A DNA stretch of 64,000 bases from assembly GCA_945859605.1 (NCBI GenBank), contig OX243821.1, positions 16,471,258-16,535,257 of the forward strand. The letters run 5' to 3'. Under the pieces are notes generated by a model that did not search any database, was not told the DNA's origin, and saw nothing but the letters and a program-made list of their open reading frames with translations. The position numbers and the translations under genes are program-made. This document shows, one piece after another, positions 55,544 through 64,000 of this stretch (positions are counted from its first letter, which is position 1; the number at the start of each line of letters is the position of its first letter). The DNA comes from Lumbricus rubellus (lineage: Eukaryota; Annelida; Clitellata; Crassiclitellata; Lumbricidae).

Positions 55544-55754
55544 GGGGCGCGCTGGTGTAGTGGGTATGTTCGTCACCTTGCAGCCGAAGGGTTGCAGGTT
55601 AGAATCCACCTCAAGTCGCCGCGTAAAGACCTTGGGAAAGTCCTTCACTCGCTATTGCTCAGCGCTTTGGCGTGAAACTCCGATGCAGTGTCAGCGCTTT
55701 TGTCGGGATCGTCTCTGAGTAGAAAGCTTGAAGGGGCGCTATAACAAGTGCACA
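55544..55754 (+). mobile_element. tRNA-derived SINE S1, full length
   Basis: Head GCGCGCTGGTGTAGTGGGTA, B box GGTTAGAATCC (one change), body GTGAAACTCCGATGCAGTG, tail GTCTCTGAGTAGAAAGCTTG and AAGGGGCGCTATAACAAGTG. It is inserted inside the R3 repeat. Confidence 0.92.
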
Positions 55755-55894
55755 TAGCCTACCGTACATACAAACACAACGTCATTCGCGTGTGTTTATT
55801 TTTTCAAATTTATTCTGTATGCTTTGTTTTGAACATTGACGCTAACAGGGTGTCTATTCCAATAGCTAACTTTGTTTGCTTTCCTTCTAGACCA

Positions 55895-56005
55895 CTTAGA
55901 ACTACAACATTTAGACCACTTAGAACATTTAGAACACTTAGAACATTTAGAACACTTAAGAACATTTAGAACACTTAGAACATTTAGAACATTTAAGAAC
56001 ATTAA
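55895..56005. repeat. (ACATTTAGAACACTTAGA)n
   Basis: About ten units of a 9-10 bp word TTAGAACA(C/T). Confidence 0.93.
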
Positions 56006-56009
56006 TTTT

Positions 56010-56290
56010 AGAGTCACTAACTAAATTCGAGCTGCCTTGTTTTGGACATTGCTTCGGACACTTGAAACAATTACTTAAAAGTTTTATTACAGCATGAATG
56101 TATCAATTACAAGCATTTTTTCAATAGAGTCTATAATTACTCTCTGGGGATAGAATAGTTTACCGGTTTATCCCCTCCCCCATTACTCAATGCCCGGTAT
56201 GTTCCATACGGGTGATAGATTAATTCAACCCCCACGGAGAGCTTTAGGTTTAGGGTATAGGATATTTCGCCACACCGGTAACCAGTGCAC
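56010..56290. mobile_element. Dispersed repeat R3, right part
   Basis: GAGCTGCCTTGTTTTGGACA, CATGAATGTATCAATTA, GGGGATAGAATAGTTTACCG, GAGAGCTTTAGGTTTAGG, in the same order as at 50459-51120. Confidence 0.65.
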
Positions 56291-56489
56291 ACTTTCGACA
56301 GTTATTATACCCGTCTCTTGCTTTGCCCAGCATGCAAAACCAAAACAATTCTGGAGGGTTTTTTCACCGTTTATACACTAGAGCTTGGGAAATAACTAGT
56401 ATTAACTACCCATCAGCTTTGTGCGTTATGCCAATGCTTCGATGTTAGACACGGTAACAGAAACGTTAGAGTGCTCGACTTGATGAGTG

Positions 56490-57290
56490 ATGCAGACAGA
56501 CAGACAGACAGACAGACAAACATACATACATACATACATACATACATACATACATACAGACAGACAGACAGACAGGCAGGCAGGCAGACAGACAGAGGTT
56601 CGTGTCGCCTCGTTCCTTACTACGGAGTAACTAAGTTTTTCGGTGGCAGAGATTCAACCGGAGACACAAACCAACAGAGACAGAGAGACAGTAATTCAAT
56701 GAAAGGCAGACAGACAGATAGATAGAGAGAAGAAGACAAAAAAGGCAGTCAGATATAAAGGCAGGCAGACATACAGACAGGCAGAAAGGCGTAGGCAAAC
56801 AGAAGAGCAGACACATACAGAAAGACAGAAATGCCACCAGACTGTGACATCGCGTAATCATAGCAAAATACCCAGTGAAAAGTTGGGAAGCAGACAAACA
56901 GAAAGATATAGATACAAGCAAAGAGGCAGTCAGATATAAAGGCAGACAGACAGACAGACATGCAAGCAGACAGAAAGAAGTGCCAAAAGATAGGCAGGCA
57001 GATATAAAGGCAGACAGAGAGATAGACATGCAAGCAGACAGAAAGAAGTGTCAAAAGATAGGCAGTCAGATATAAAGGCAGGCAGACAAAAAGACAGACA
57101 GACAGAGGCAAGGATTTAACAATTGACGCAGACAGCCATCAAAATCTCAGTCGACGACGCCTACAGATAAAGATTCAGTGCCACAGACATACAGACGGAT
57201 ACACAGACAAAGACAGACAGACAGACAGACAGACAGACATAAACAGACACAAACAGACAGACACAGACAGACAAGGACAGACAATGATTA
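56490..57290. repeat. (GACA)n region with CATA core and roughly 120-bp repeats
   Basis: GACA/CATA 56490-56600. Then GGCAGTCAGATATAAAGGCA blocks repeat four times between 56743 and 57085 (with CAAGCAGACAGAAAGAAGTG). Confidence 0.92.
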
Positions 57291-57674
57291 TCCTTTTAAC
57301 GCTTTCATCAACTCGTCCCTTCTTTATCGACCGATGTGACAATGATTTCACTCGTCCGAACATCTCTCCCCCGACATCCTCCTCCCCGACATCTCTCCCC
57401 GACATCCTTCTCCCCGACATCGTTTAGTCGACGATCGTCAAATCATCTTCGCCGTCGACGACGAGCATCAAAGGACGTCATTTGCGCTTTCTATATCGAA
57501 ACGTCAAAGCAACTACTCTTGACGATGAATAGAATTATGCGAACCAAAGAGAAACCGTGGCGAAAATCGCTGGTAATGGAAATCTCGAAGAAATAACGAA
57601 GTCCGACCACATATTATCACACAGAGCAGAATCTGCAGACTATTCATGGAAAAGCTATCTGGAATAGCTATGTT
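57291..57674. other. Intergenic, unassigned
   Basis: A short CCGACATC(C/T)(T/C) tandem at 57360-57425; otherwise nothing. Confidence 0.4.
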
Positions 57675-57894
57675 GGACGCGGTGGTGTAGTGGATAGGCC
57701 TATATGGTCGTTGCCTTGCAGCCAGAGGGTTGCAGGTTCGAATACACCTCAAGCCGCCTCGTATAAATCTTGGGCAAGTCCTTCACTCCATATTGCTCAG
57801 CTCTACAGCGTGAAACTCCGATGCAGTGTCCGCGCCGTAGTCGGGAGCGCTTCTGAGTAGTAAACTTGAAGGGACGCTATTACAACGTCCAACA
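57675..57894 (+). mobile_element. tRNA-derived SINE S1, full length
   Basis: GACGCGGTGGTGTAGTGGAT, B box GGTTCGAATAC, tail GGGAGCGCTTCTGAGTAG and CTTGAAGGGACGCTATTACA. Confidence 0.93.
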
Positions 57895-58087
57895 AGATAT
57901 AGTGTCATTCATTTAGCTATTAGTCAGAAAGCAAATCCAAATGAGTCCGACGAAATTTTTCAGTACGGAAATGATTATCCTTCAGTCCGACCTCACCAAG
58001 CAGAACAGAATCTACAGACTACATATTACAATGTATTTCAAAAAATTTCCATTTGGAATAATTACATAGTCCAATCCCACAGTCAAA

Positions 58088-58275
58088 GTATGGGTACTGA
58101 CTCGCTTTGCTGCATCGGTAAAAGCGCTGGCCGCGCGTCTGTATGCAACTCTGTGGAAGAGAGCGGGCGGGCCGCGGATCGCTTCCCGAAGGTGGCTATT
58201 TCAGATATTCAAAATCTCGGGCTAGCACGGTTTGTCCACGGGGGACCTAAATGGCGTGGCGACACTAATCATCTT
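58088..58275 (+). mobile_element. tRNA-like SINE S2, second copy
   Basis: About 85% alike by eye to 40786-40985: CATCGGTAAAAGCGCTGGCC, GAGAGCGGGCGGGCCGCG, ATCTCGGGCTAGCACGG, CTAAATGGCGTGGCGACAC. Confidence 0.75.
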
Positions 58276-58485
58276 TGATATGGCAGTCTCGTTAAACATG
58301 TAACAACAGCAGCCAACGTATATGGGCATATAGGTATGAAGCCACGTCCAAAAGGACAGTGTCATTGTCATAATAGCTAAGTATTTAGTAGAAAGTGTTG
58401 TGGTGCATGGTTCGGTGCACAATCCATGTGACTTTTACTAACAAAACCGTGAAGTAAGTACGGAATAGGCCTACATGTTTATATG

Positions 58486-58697
58486 TGCACTTGTTATAGC
58501 GCCTCTTCAAGCTCTCTCTCTATCTACTCAGAGGCGCTCCTGAATGCAGATCGGACACTGCATCGGAGTTTCACGCCGAAGCGCTGAGCAATTGTGAGTG
58601 AAGGGCTTGTCCAAGGTCCTTACGCGTCGAGGTGGATTCGAACCTCGAACCTTCCGGCTTCAAGGCAACGACGCCACCACTACACCACCGCGCCCCA
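58486..58697 (-). mobile_element. tRNA-derived SINE S1, full length
   Basis: Minus strand: GGGCGCGGTGGTGTAGTGG, B box GGTTCGAATCC, tail GCGCCTCTGAGTAGATAG ... GAAGAGGCGCTATAACAAGT. Confidence 0.93.
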
Positions 58698-58964
58698 CAT
58701 GTATGTACTATGTACGTATTATGCAATTATTTGTCCATCCGCCTTTAGCTTCCTGGATCAATGCTTACACGGCTGTTGAAAGATGTTGCCGTCACAAGAG
58801 ATGAACAAAACATTGTAGCGCGAGAAATAGCTTTGGCATTAGTTCACGCAATGCAACATTGCGTTATCGTTATACTTCTGTGCTTTTTACTCTCATTCGT
58901 CTAACTGTCTGTGACATCATCTACTGTCATCAGTCATCAAATCAGAAACTAATTACTTAAGCCT

Positions 58965-59145
58965 TGATGGATGGATGGATAGATGGACAGACAGACAGAC
59001 AGACAGACAGATAGATAGACAGACAGACAGATAGCTAGCTGGATAGACAGATGAACAGGCAGACAGATGGAAGATAGACAGACAGGTGGAAAAACACACA
59101 GACACAGGCATGGCCTATAGATAGACAGACAGACAGACACAAACA
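58965..59145. repeat. (GACA)n/(GATG)n array
   Basis: GGATGGAT then CAGACAGA units. Confidence 0.95.
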
Positions 59146-59470
59146 CAGATATACATGTACAATTATACATACCAAGACATACTCTGCGGGTCTCTATGCA
59201 TGGCAGAAGCGCATGGAGAAACTCGAGACATGCCACCGCCAATGGGAACTGCAGTATAGACGAGGGAAATGAACGGCTAAGTCTGTTTCTAATTGATGTG
59301 GGAGCCAGAGACGGACGGACCTCATAAGTTATTATTACCGCAGATGATATATATTCATCGCAAGAGACATCAGATTATGTAAACCATCGATAACAGTATT
59401 ATTATGAATTCTGAAGCAATCACATATATACGTGTATTTACAGCGGCACGTCAAATGGCATTTTATTTAT
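59146..59470. other. Intergenic, unassigned
   Basis: Nothing recognised. Confidence 0.35.
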
Positions 59471-59474
59471 GTAT

Positions 59475-59609
59475 GTTGTCCTATGTCTATGTATGTAGGA
59501 ATGTATTTATTTATGTATGTATTATATGTATTGTATGTAGGAATGTATTTATTTATGTATGTATTGTATTGTATGTATGTATGTATGTATGTATGTATGT
59601 ATGTAGGCC

Positions 59610-59640
<31 letters not shown>

Positions 59641-59965
59641 GTATGTATGTATGTATGTATGTATGTATGTATGTATGTATGTATGTATGCATGTATGTAT
59701 GTATGTATGTATGTATGTATGTATGTATGTATGTATGTATGTATGTATGTATGTATGTATGTATGTATGTATGTATGTATGTATGTATGTATGTATGTAT
59801 GTATGTATGTATGTATGTATGTATGTATGTATGTATGTATGTATGTATGTATGTATGTATGTATGTATGTATGTATGTATGTATGTATGTATGTATGTAT
59901 GTATGTATGTATGTAGGTACGTACGTACGTATGTATGCATGCGTGTGTGTGTATGTATGTATGCA
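59475..59965. repeat. (GTAT)n array
   Basis: About 350 bp pure core (59575-59920) with a 62-bp ATGTAGGAATGTATTTATTT duplication at its left edge. Confidence 0.98.
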
Positions 59966-60179
59966 TGCATGTATGCAAAACTGTGCATGCACACGCATGC
60001 GTGCATGTATACATACATGTCTGCATGTAAATACATGGTTTTATTCGCATCTGAGAAGCTCACATTGATACAATGTATGCATGTATGGCATTGTATGTAT
60101 TCCACATAATGAAAAATGTATACAAGAAGGCAAAGCTATTTTTCTTTAAGGTATCCTGACGAAGAACGTCGTTTATTTT

Positions 60180-60470
60180 CCTCTCCAATTATCTGCTTTT
60201 CGCGACTATAATTTCTCTCCGTTTTTCAATGAACTTCTTTCCGTGTCGCGGTGAATGGTTTCCAATTCCGTCCATTGTCGTCCTCGCATTCCCCGGAAGA
60301 AAGACGACCTACCCCGAGGGACCCCCCTCTAGTCTCCCAGTCAATCGGCGAAGGGGAGGGCAGTGGGCACCCGTCCTGCACGCCCCAACGCCCGCCGGCT
60401 GTGCCCCCACCACCGCCACCGCCACAGCTGCTACCCGACCTGTCTCCTGTATAGGTCGAAGTTAACGATT
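60180..60470 (+). other. GC-rich patch with proline-rich open frame
   Basis: A pyrimidine tract ending GGAAG at about 60301 is followed by an open frame ERRPTPRDPPLVSQSIGEGE then PPAVPPPPPPPQLLPDLSPV and TAG. It could be a terminal exon of an unseen gene, but there is no partner exon and no domain. Confidence 0.25.
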
Positions 60471-60707
60471 CTGCGTTGAATGCGTTTTTCTTGGAAGCTA
60501 GCTGCAGTCGTAGTATCCAATTTTTAACGACATATAATGGCTGCCAGATATATAGTTGCCCTCCTGCTTTATTCAGGCTTGAGACTGTTACTGCTATAAT
60601 TGTTGAGATTAATAATTAAGCACTGATTCGTGTGGGCGATGCAGTTCCAAGTATCTTACGATATTCAATTTTGTTATTCATTTTTTAAATTTTATTTCTT
60701 GTATTTG

Positions 60708-60850
60708 CTGTAGCGCCACTTCTCGCTTTTTTTACTCAGAGGCGCTCCCGACTACAGCGCGGACACTGCATCGTGGTTTTATGCCGTAGCGCACGAGCAA
60801 TTGCAAGTGAATGACTTGCTCAAGGTCCTCACGCGGATGCTGAGGGACGT
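60708..60850 (-). mobile_element. SINE S1, headless copy
   Basis: Tail GCTGTAGCGCCACTTCTCGC and body TCAGAGGCGCTCCCGAC, GCGCGGACACTGCATCG, up to the GTCCTCACGCGG position. The tRNA head is absent. Confidence 0.85.
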
Positions 60851-61017
60851 TTACATCGTCCCCACCTTAATAAATACTTGGGACTGGCGACAGGTCCGGA
60901 GACTAAGTGTCGAGGAGTAGGCCTATATGATGATCGTGGACACGTATTCTACACAATGCAGTGCAATGCCACCATCTGTAGTACACAGAGAACAACTGTT
61001 ACAGTAGGCCTATTTGA

Positions 61018-61215
61018 TACAATACAATAGTATATAATTCAATACAATACAATGGTATATTAATCAGTACAAAACAATTGTATTTTGTGCAATGCAGTGT
61101 AGCCGATTTTGAAACAACACCACCGTTTTTTATGCAACACAAAGCAGCAGTTTCTCATACAATACAATCGTACCAGACGCAATACAATACGACCGTATTT
61201 GATACAATACAATGC
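61018..61215. repeat. (ATACA)n degenerate array
   Basis: CAATACAATA units with interruptions, related in type to 17312-17572. Confidence 0.85.
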
Positions 61216-61485
61216 ATCACAAATGTTTTCTTAAACTTCCACTTCTTCCAAAGTTTCGGAACAGCACACAGGAAACTACAAACGACAGGCCATCATTGGT
61301 TTTTATCAGTGCAACAGAGCATGAAGCTCTGCCTGAACGTCACTGCACACAATTAGCATCGATCGAACTTAGAGGAGATTGGATAAATCGACTGCTGTCA
61401 AGACAAGACACCCAGTCGCCTTGATAGACATCCAGACGGATGGATAAACATTCACAAAATACACACGCACACACGCACCACATAA

Positions 61486-61532
61486 AGCCGGGAGCGCCTC
61501 TGAGTAGGGAGCTTGAAGATGCGCTATAACAA
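61486..61532 (+). mobile_element. SINE S1 tail fragment
   Basis: GCCGGGAGCGCCTCTGAGTA then GCTTGAAGATGCGCTATAAC, followed by CATA. Confidence 0.8.
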
Positions 61533-61779
61533 TACATAGATACATACATACACGCATCCATGCGTACAAATATACAAACATATATACAAACAAACGAAAC
61601 GCATGCAGGCATACAAACATACATACATACAAAGAAACATACATGAATCACTGTGACTTCTCTGACGCCTGCTTTCTCTATAGGCGCTGGCAATCACGTC
61701 CAAGCAGTTGCGGTGAATTATAGCAATGCGTATCTGGCATTTAACACACTGCGGCACTTCGACCGCCTCTCCCACTTCT

Positions 61780-62312
61780 TCCCCTCTTTCTCCTTGTTCT
61801 CTTTTTCTCTTTTTTGTTCTTCTTTCCCTTCTCCTCCTCCTTCTCCTCCTCCTCCTCCCCCTCTCCCTTTCCCTTCTCCTCATTTTTCTCTTGCTGCTCC
61901 CAACATATACCTACTGTATTCCCCCCCCCCTCCTCCTCCTCCTCCTCCTCCTCCTCCTCCTCCTTCTCCTCCTCCTCCTCTTCTTTCTAATTTTTTATTC
62001 TTTCTTTTTCTTCCCCCTCTTCCTCCTACTACTCTTCCTCCTCTTCTTCTCCTCTGTCTCGTCCTCTTCCTCCTTCTCCTTCTCACCTTCCTCTTTCTCC
62101 TACTTCTCTTCCTCCTCCACTTACTCCTCTTCTTCTTCTTCATCCTCCTCCTCTTCTTCCTACTCTTCTTCTTGTTCTTCTTCCTCCTCTTCCTCTTCAC
62201 CTTTTTCGTTATCCTCCTCCCAACATTCTCCTCCTCTTCCTTCGGATCTCCTCCTTCTCCTCTCCCTTCTCCTCCTCTTCCTCCTCCTCCTCCTCCTCCT
62301 CTTCCTCCCAAC
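61780..62312. repeat. (CCT)n/(CTT)n polypyrimidine region
   Basis: About 530 bp, nearly all pyrimidine on the plus strand. Confidence 0.97.
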
Positions 62313-62739
62313 ATTCTCTGTAAACCGTCCAGTATACAACCGAACGTCTCCTGTCAAGCGTCGCCACAAAGTCAGCAAATCAGATTAATTGGGGTCCCCT
62401 TTCGCGTCCGTGCCTGCGTCGTCGTCCGCGCCGCGTCACCAGACGTTTGACATTAGCGTCGGCAGTTGGTTTTTACGACAGAGATCAACGGTAACTTCCA
62501 GTTCACTGCGAATTATTTGGTGGTAAACTTCGGTCGTTGACAAACAACCTCCCACCCAACACAAGTCCGTCCATGCTATATTATAATGATCCGTGGAATG
62601 GTGAGAAGCGAAGTGTTGAGTATGAGAAGGGAGAAGGAAGATTATAGAGGTAGGGATGAGAAGTTGTCACGTGAGGAAGTTGGTTAGTGACTCCTTGTGC
62701 TATAACAGGGTATATTATTAGCATCGCCCACCTCTTTTG

Positions 62740-63090
62740 AGTCTTTTGACCACTCTCGGTACTGGCGTTCCCCGTGTGCCGGTGTCACGGGATATTCTAT
62801 ACCCTCTTAAGGCTATCCGGGGGGATGAATTAATCTATTTCCCCCCTGATGGTATTAACCGGTCTAGAATATTTGAGAGGATAAACCATTCTATCCCCTT
62901 TATTGAAAATTGCGTATAATTGAAACATTTATGCTGAAATCAAAATTTAAAGTGACTCTAAATGTTTTAAGTGTCCAAGCAATGTTCAGAGAAAGTCATA
63001 AAAAGTCTTTATTTAGTGACTCTGAGCGTTTTTATGTGTTTCAAATGTTCTAAGTGCTCTTAAACCAAAGCAAAAGGGAATTATCTAGTA
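62740..63090. mobile_element. Dispersed repeat R3, inverted copy
   Basis: GCCGGTGTCACGGGATATTC, CTATCCGGGGGGATGAATTA, GATAAACCATTCTATCCCC, AAAGTGACTCTAAATG; the order is reversed relative to 50459-51120. Confidence 0.65.
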
Positions 63091-63162
63091 GGAATAAACA
63101 TACTTGTTAGTGTCATTGTTCAAAACAAAGCAGATGGAAATTAATTTGCAAAAATAAATAAA

Positions 63163-63345
63163 AGTAAGTAAGTATATTCTTTAATGTACCAGCTGCAAAA
63201 ACGCACTCTGGTTTACAAGCACAAAAACATGACAAAAAACAAATACAATACAAATCTGGCAGACATCAACGGCGCCCACTCATATAGCTCAAGCCTAATG
63301 ATGGTAACGTCACAACGACAGAGTAATCCATTGGCAAAAACGCCG
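63163..63345. mobile_element. Dispersed repeat R1, second copy
   Basis: AAGTAAGTATATTCTTTAAT then GTACCAGCTGCAAAAACGCA, as at 26783-26965. Confidence 0.7.
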
Positions 63346-63453
63346 CTCGAGAAGCACAAGTCACCACCGTCGAACTCGATCCTACGCGTTGGCTATAAAC
63401 GGAGAGTCCAGCCGACAGTTTCTCGTACAGATGATGGTAGCTTAACAGCATTT

Positions 63454-63792
63454 TCAGTGTCTATATGTATACAGAGCCGAGATGCATAAAGTCTGAAGAG
63501 TAGCGGCGGTAGCACAACGCTGGAAACGTGGCACTACTACGGCACGGTCTTCGGTTGCTGGTAGGCTAATAAGTTCTTTTCTATTCCCATTCATGTGTGC
63601 AATCGTTCGGCTACGAAAATGACGAAGTAATAATGGCGAACCTGGAACCCCCTTGATGTTGAGCGGAATGGAATAGTCCAAAGAGGAAAGACGCATGGCG
63701 AGGGTTGAACGACAAAATTTGTAATCAAGATATATACCGTAAAAACTCTTACGATACAGATGAAGAAAAGTCAGAAACTCGACACTCGACAT
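63454..63792 (-). other. Open frame next to R1, possible retroelement ORF end
   Basis: 112 codons with SRTIAHMNGNRKELISLPAT then VVVPRFQRCATAATLQTL. It sits just inside the presumed 3' tail of R1, so it may be the degraded end of a LINE ORF. No signature is strong enough to name it. Confidence 0.3.
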
Positions 63793-63889
63793 CAGTAAAC
63801 ATCTGAAAATCCGAACAAAAACGAGCGAGTGTCGCCACAGACGTAAAAATCTGCCGAAATAATAAGAGAGGCACGATCATCTGCCAACA

Positions 63890-64000
63890 TGGCGACGACC
63901 ATAGAGCAATACACGCGGAAGTGGTTTTTTCGACTTCTCTTCAAATGGGGGGGGGGGGGGTATGATTAATCCGGGGGATACTCTATTTCGTAACACTGGC
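63890..64000. mobile_element. Dispersed repeat R3 edge at the window end
   Basis: GGAAGTGGTTTTTTCGACTT, G-run, GGATACTCTATTTCGTAACA; the inverse of 50218-50300. Cut by the window edge. Confidence 0.6.

Noticed and set aside
55544..55754. tRNA gene
   Set aside because: The A/B-box head belongs to a repeated SINE with a LINE-like tail; the cloverleaf is not kept. The same applies to 3764, 25478, 57675 and 58486.
61653..62450. 265-codon plus-strand ORF and its antisense K/R/E-rich partner
   Set aside because: Both are frames of the CCT/CTT array.

Overview
The window is animal nuclear DNA. It has spliced coding exons with GT/AG borders and matching intron phases, many tRNA-derived SINEs, truncated non-LTR retrotransposons, numerous small DNA-transposon MITEs with 8-bp target duplications, and an extreme load of microsatellites (CATA, ATC, CTA, CT, GACA, GGAT arrays up to about 430 bp). 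The gene families (DDX5/17 helicase, LNX ubiquitin ligase, a large Mab-21/cGAS-like protein) and the frequent short word AGGCCTA suggest a marine invertebrate, perhaps a deuterostome such as an echinoderm or hemichordate. That assignment is inference. Nothing prokaryotic is present.

Layout. (1) 1-844, plus strand: the last two coding exons of a DDX5/DDX17-like DEAD-box RNA helicase. (2) 4675-23854, minus strand, convergent with the helicase: the 3' part of an LNX (ligand of Numb-protein X) gene, rebuilt by eye from nine exons. In gene order they are a TRAF-like zinc-finger exon (23745-23854), three exons for PDZ1 (15300-15392, 14001-14084, 12465-12695), a Q/H-rich linker exon that starts PDZ3 (9982-10275), two more PDZ3 exons (9322-9444, 8907-9097) and two PDZ4 exons (5611-5796, 4675-4828). 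All eight PDZ/linker exons join in phase. The C-terminus ends in the LNX-type SWPG signature. No PDZ2 was found. The RING exon and the zinc-finger-to-PDZ1 linker are also not identified. (3) 34085-37025, minus strand: a long intronless Mab-21/cGAS-like nucleotidyltransferase-fold protein with a helical, TPR-like C-terminal half, split by one frameshift at an A6 run. (4) Most of the remainder is mobile or repetitive.

The mobile fraction has readable structure. A tRNA-headed SINE (at least six clear copies plus fragments) ends in the same roughly 45-bp tail as a LINE family whose reverse-transcriptase C-terminus is still readable nearby, which is a typical SINE/LINE partnership. At least nine short hAT-like MITEs from six TIR families carry 8-bp target duplications. 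Three foldback-like elements have arms built of inverted minisatellites. A motif of the form GAC-TAAAAAAGG-TC recurs at least a dozen times in unrelated-looking repeats. Several genes are contacted by these repeats: a foldback lies in the LNX 3' flank, microsatellites abut LNX exons, inverted arrays flank the zinc-finger exon, and a GAT array is in frame upstream of the Mab-21 ORF.
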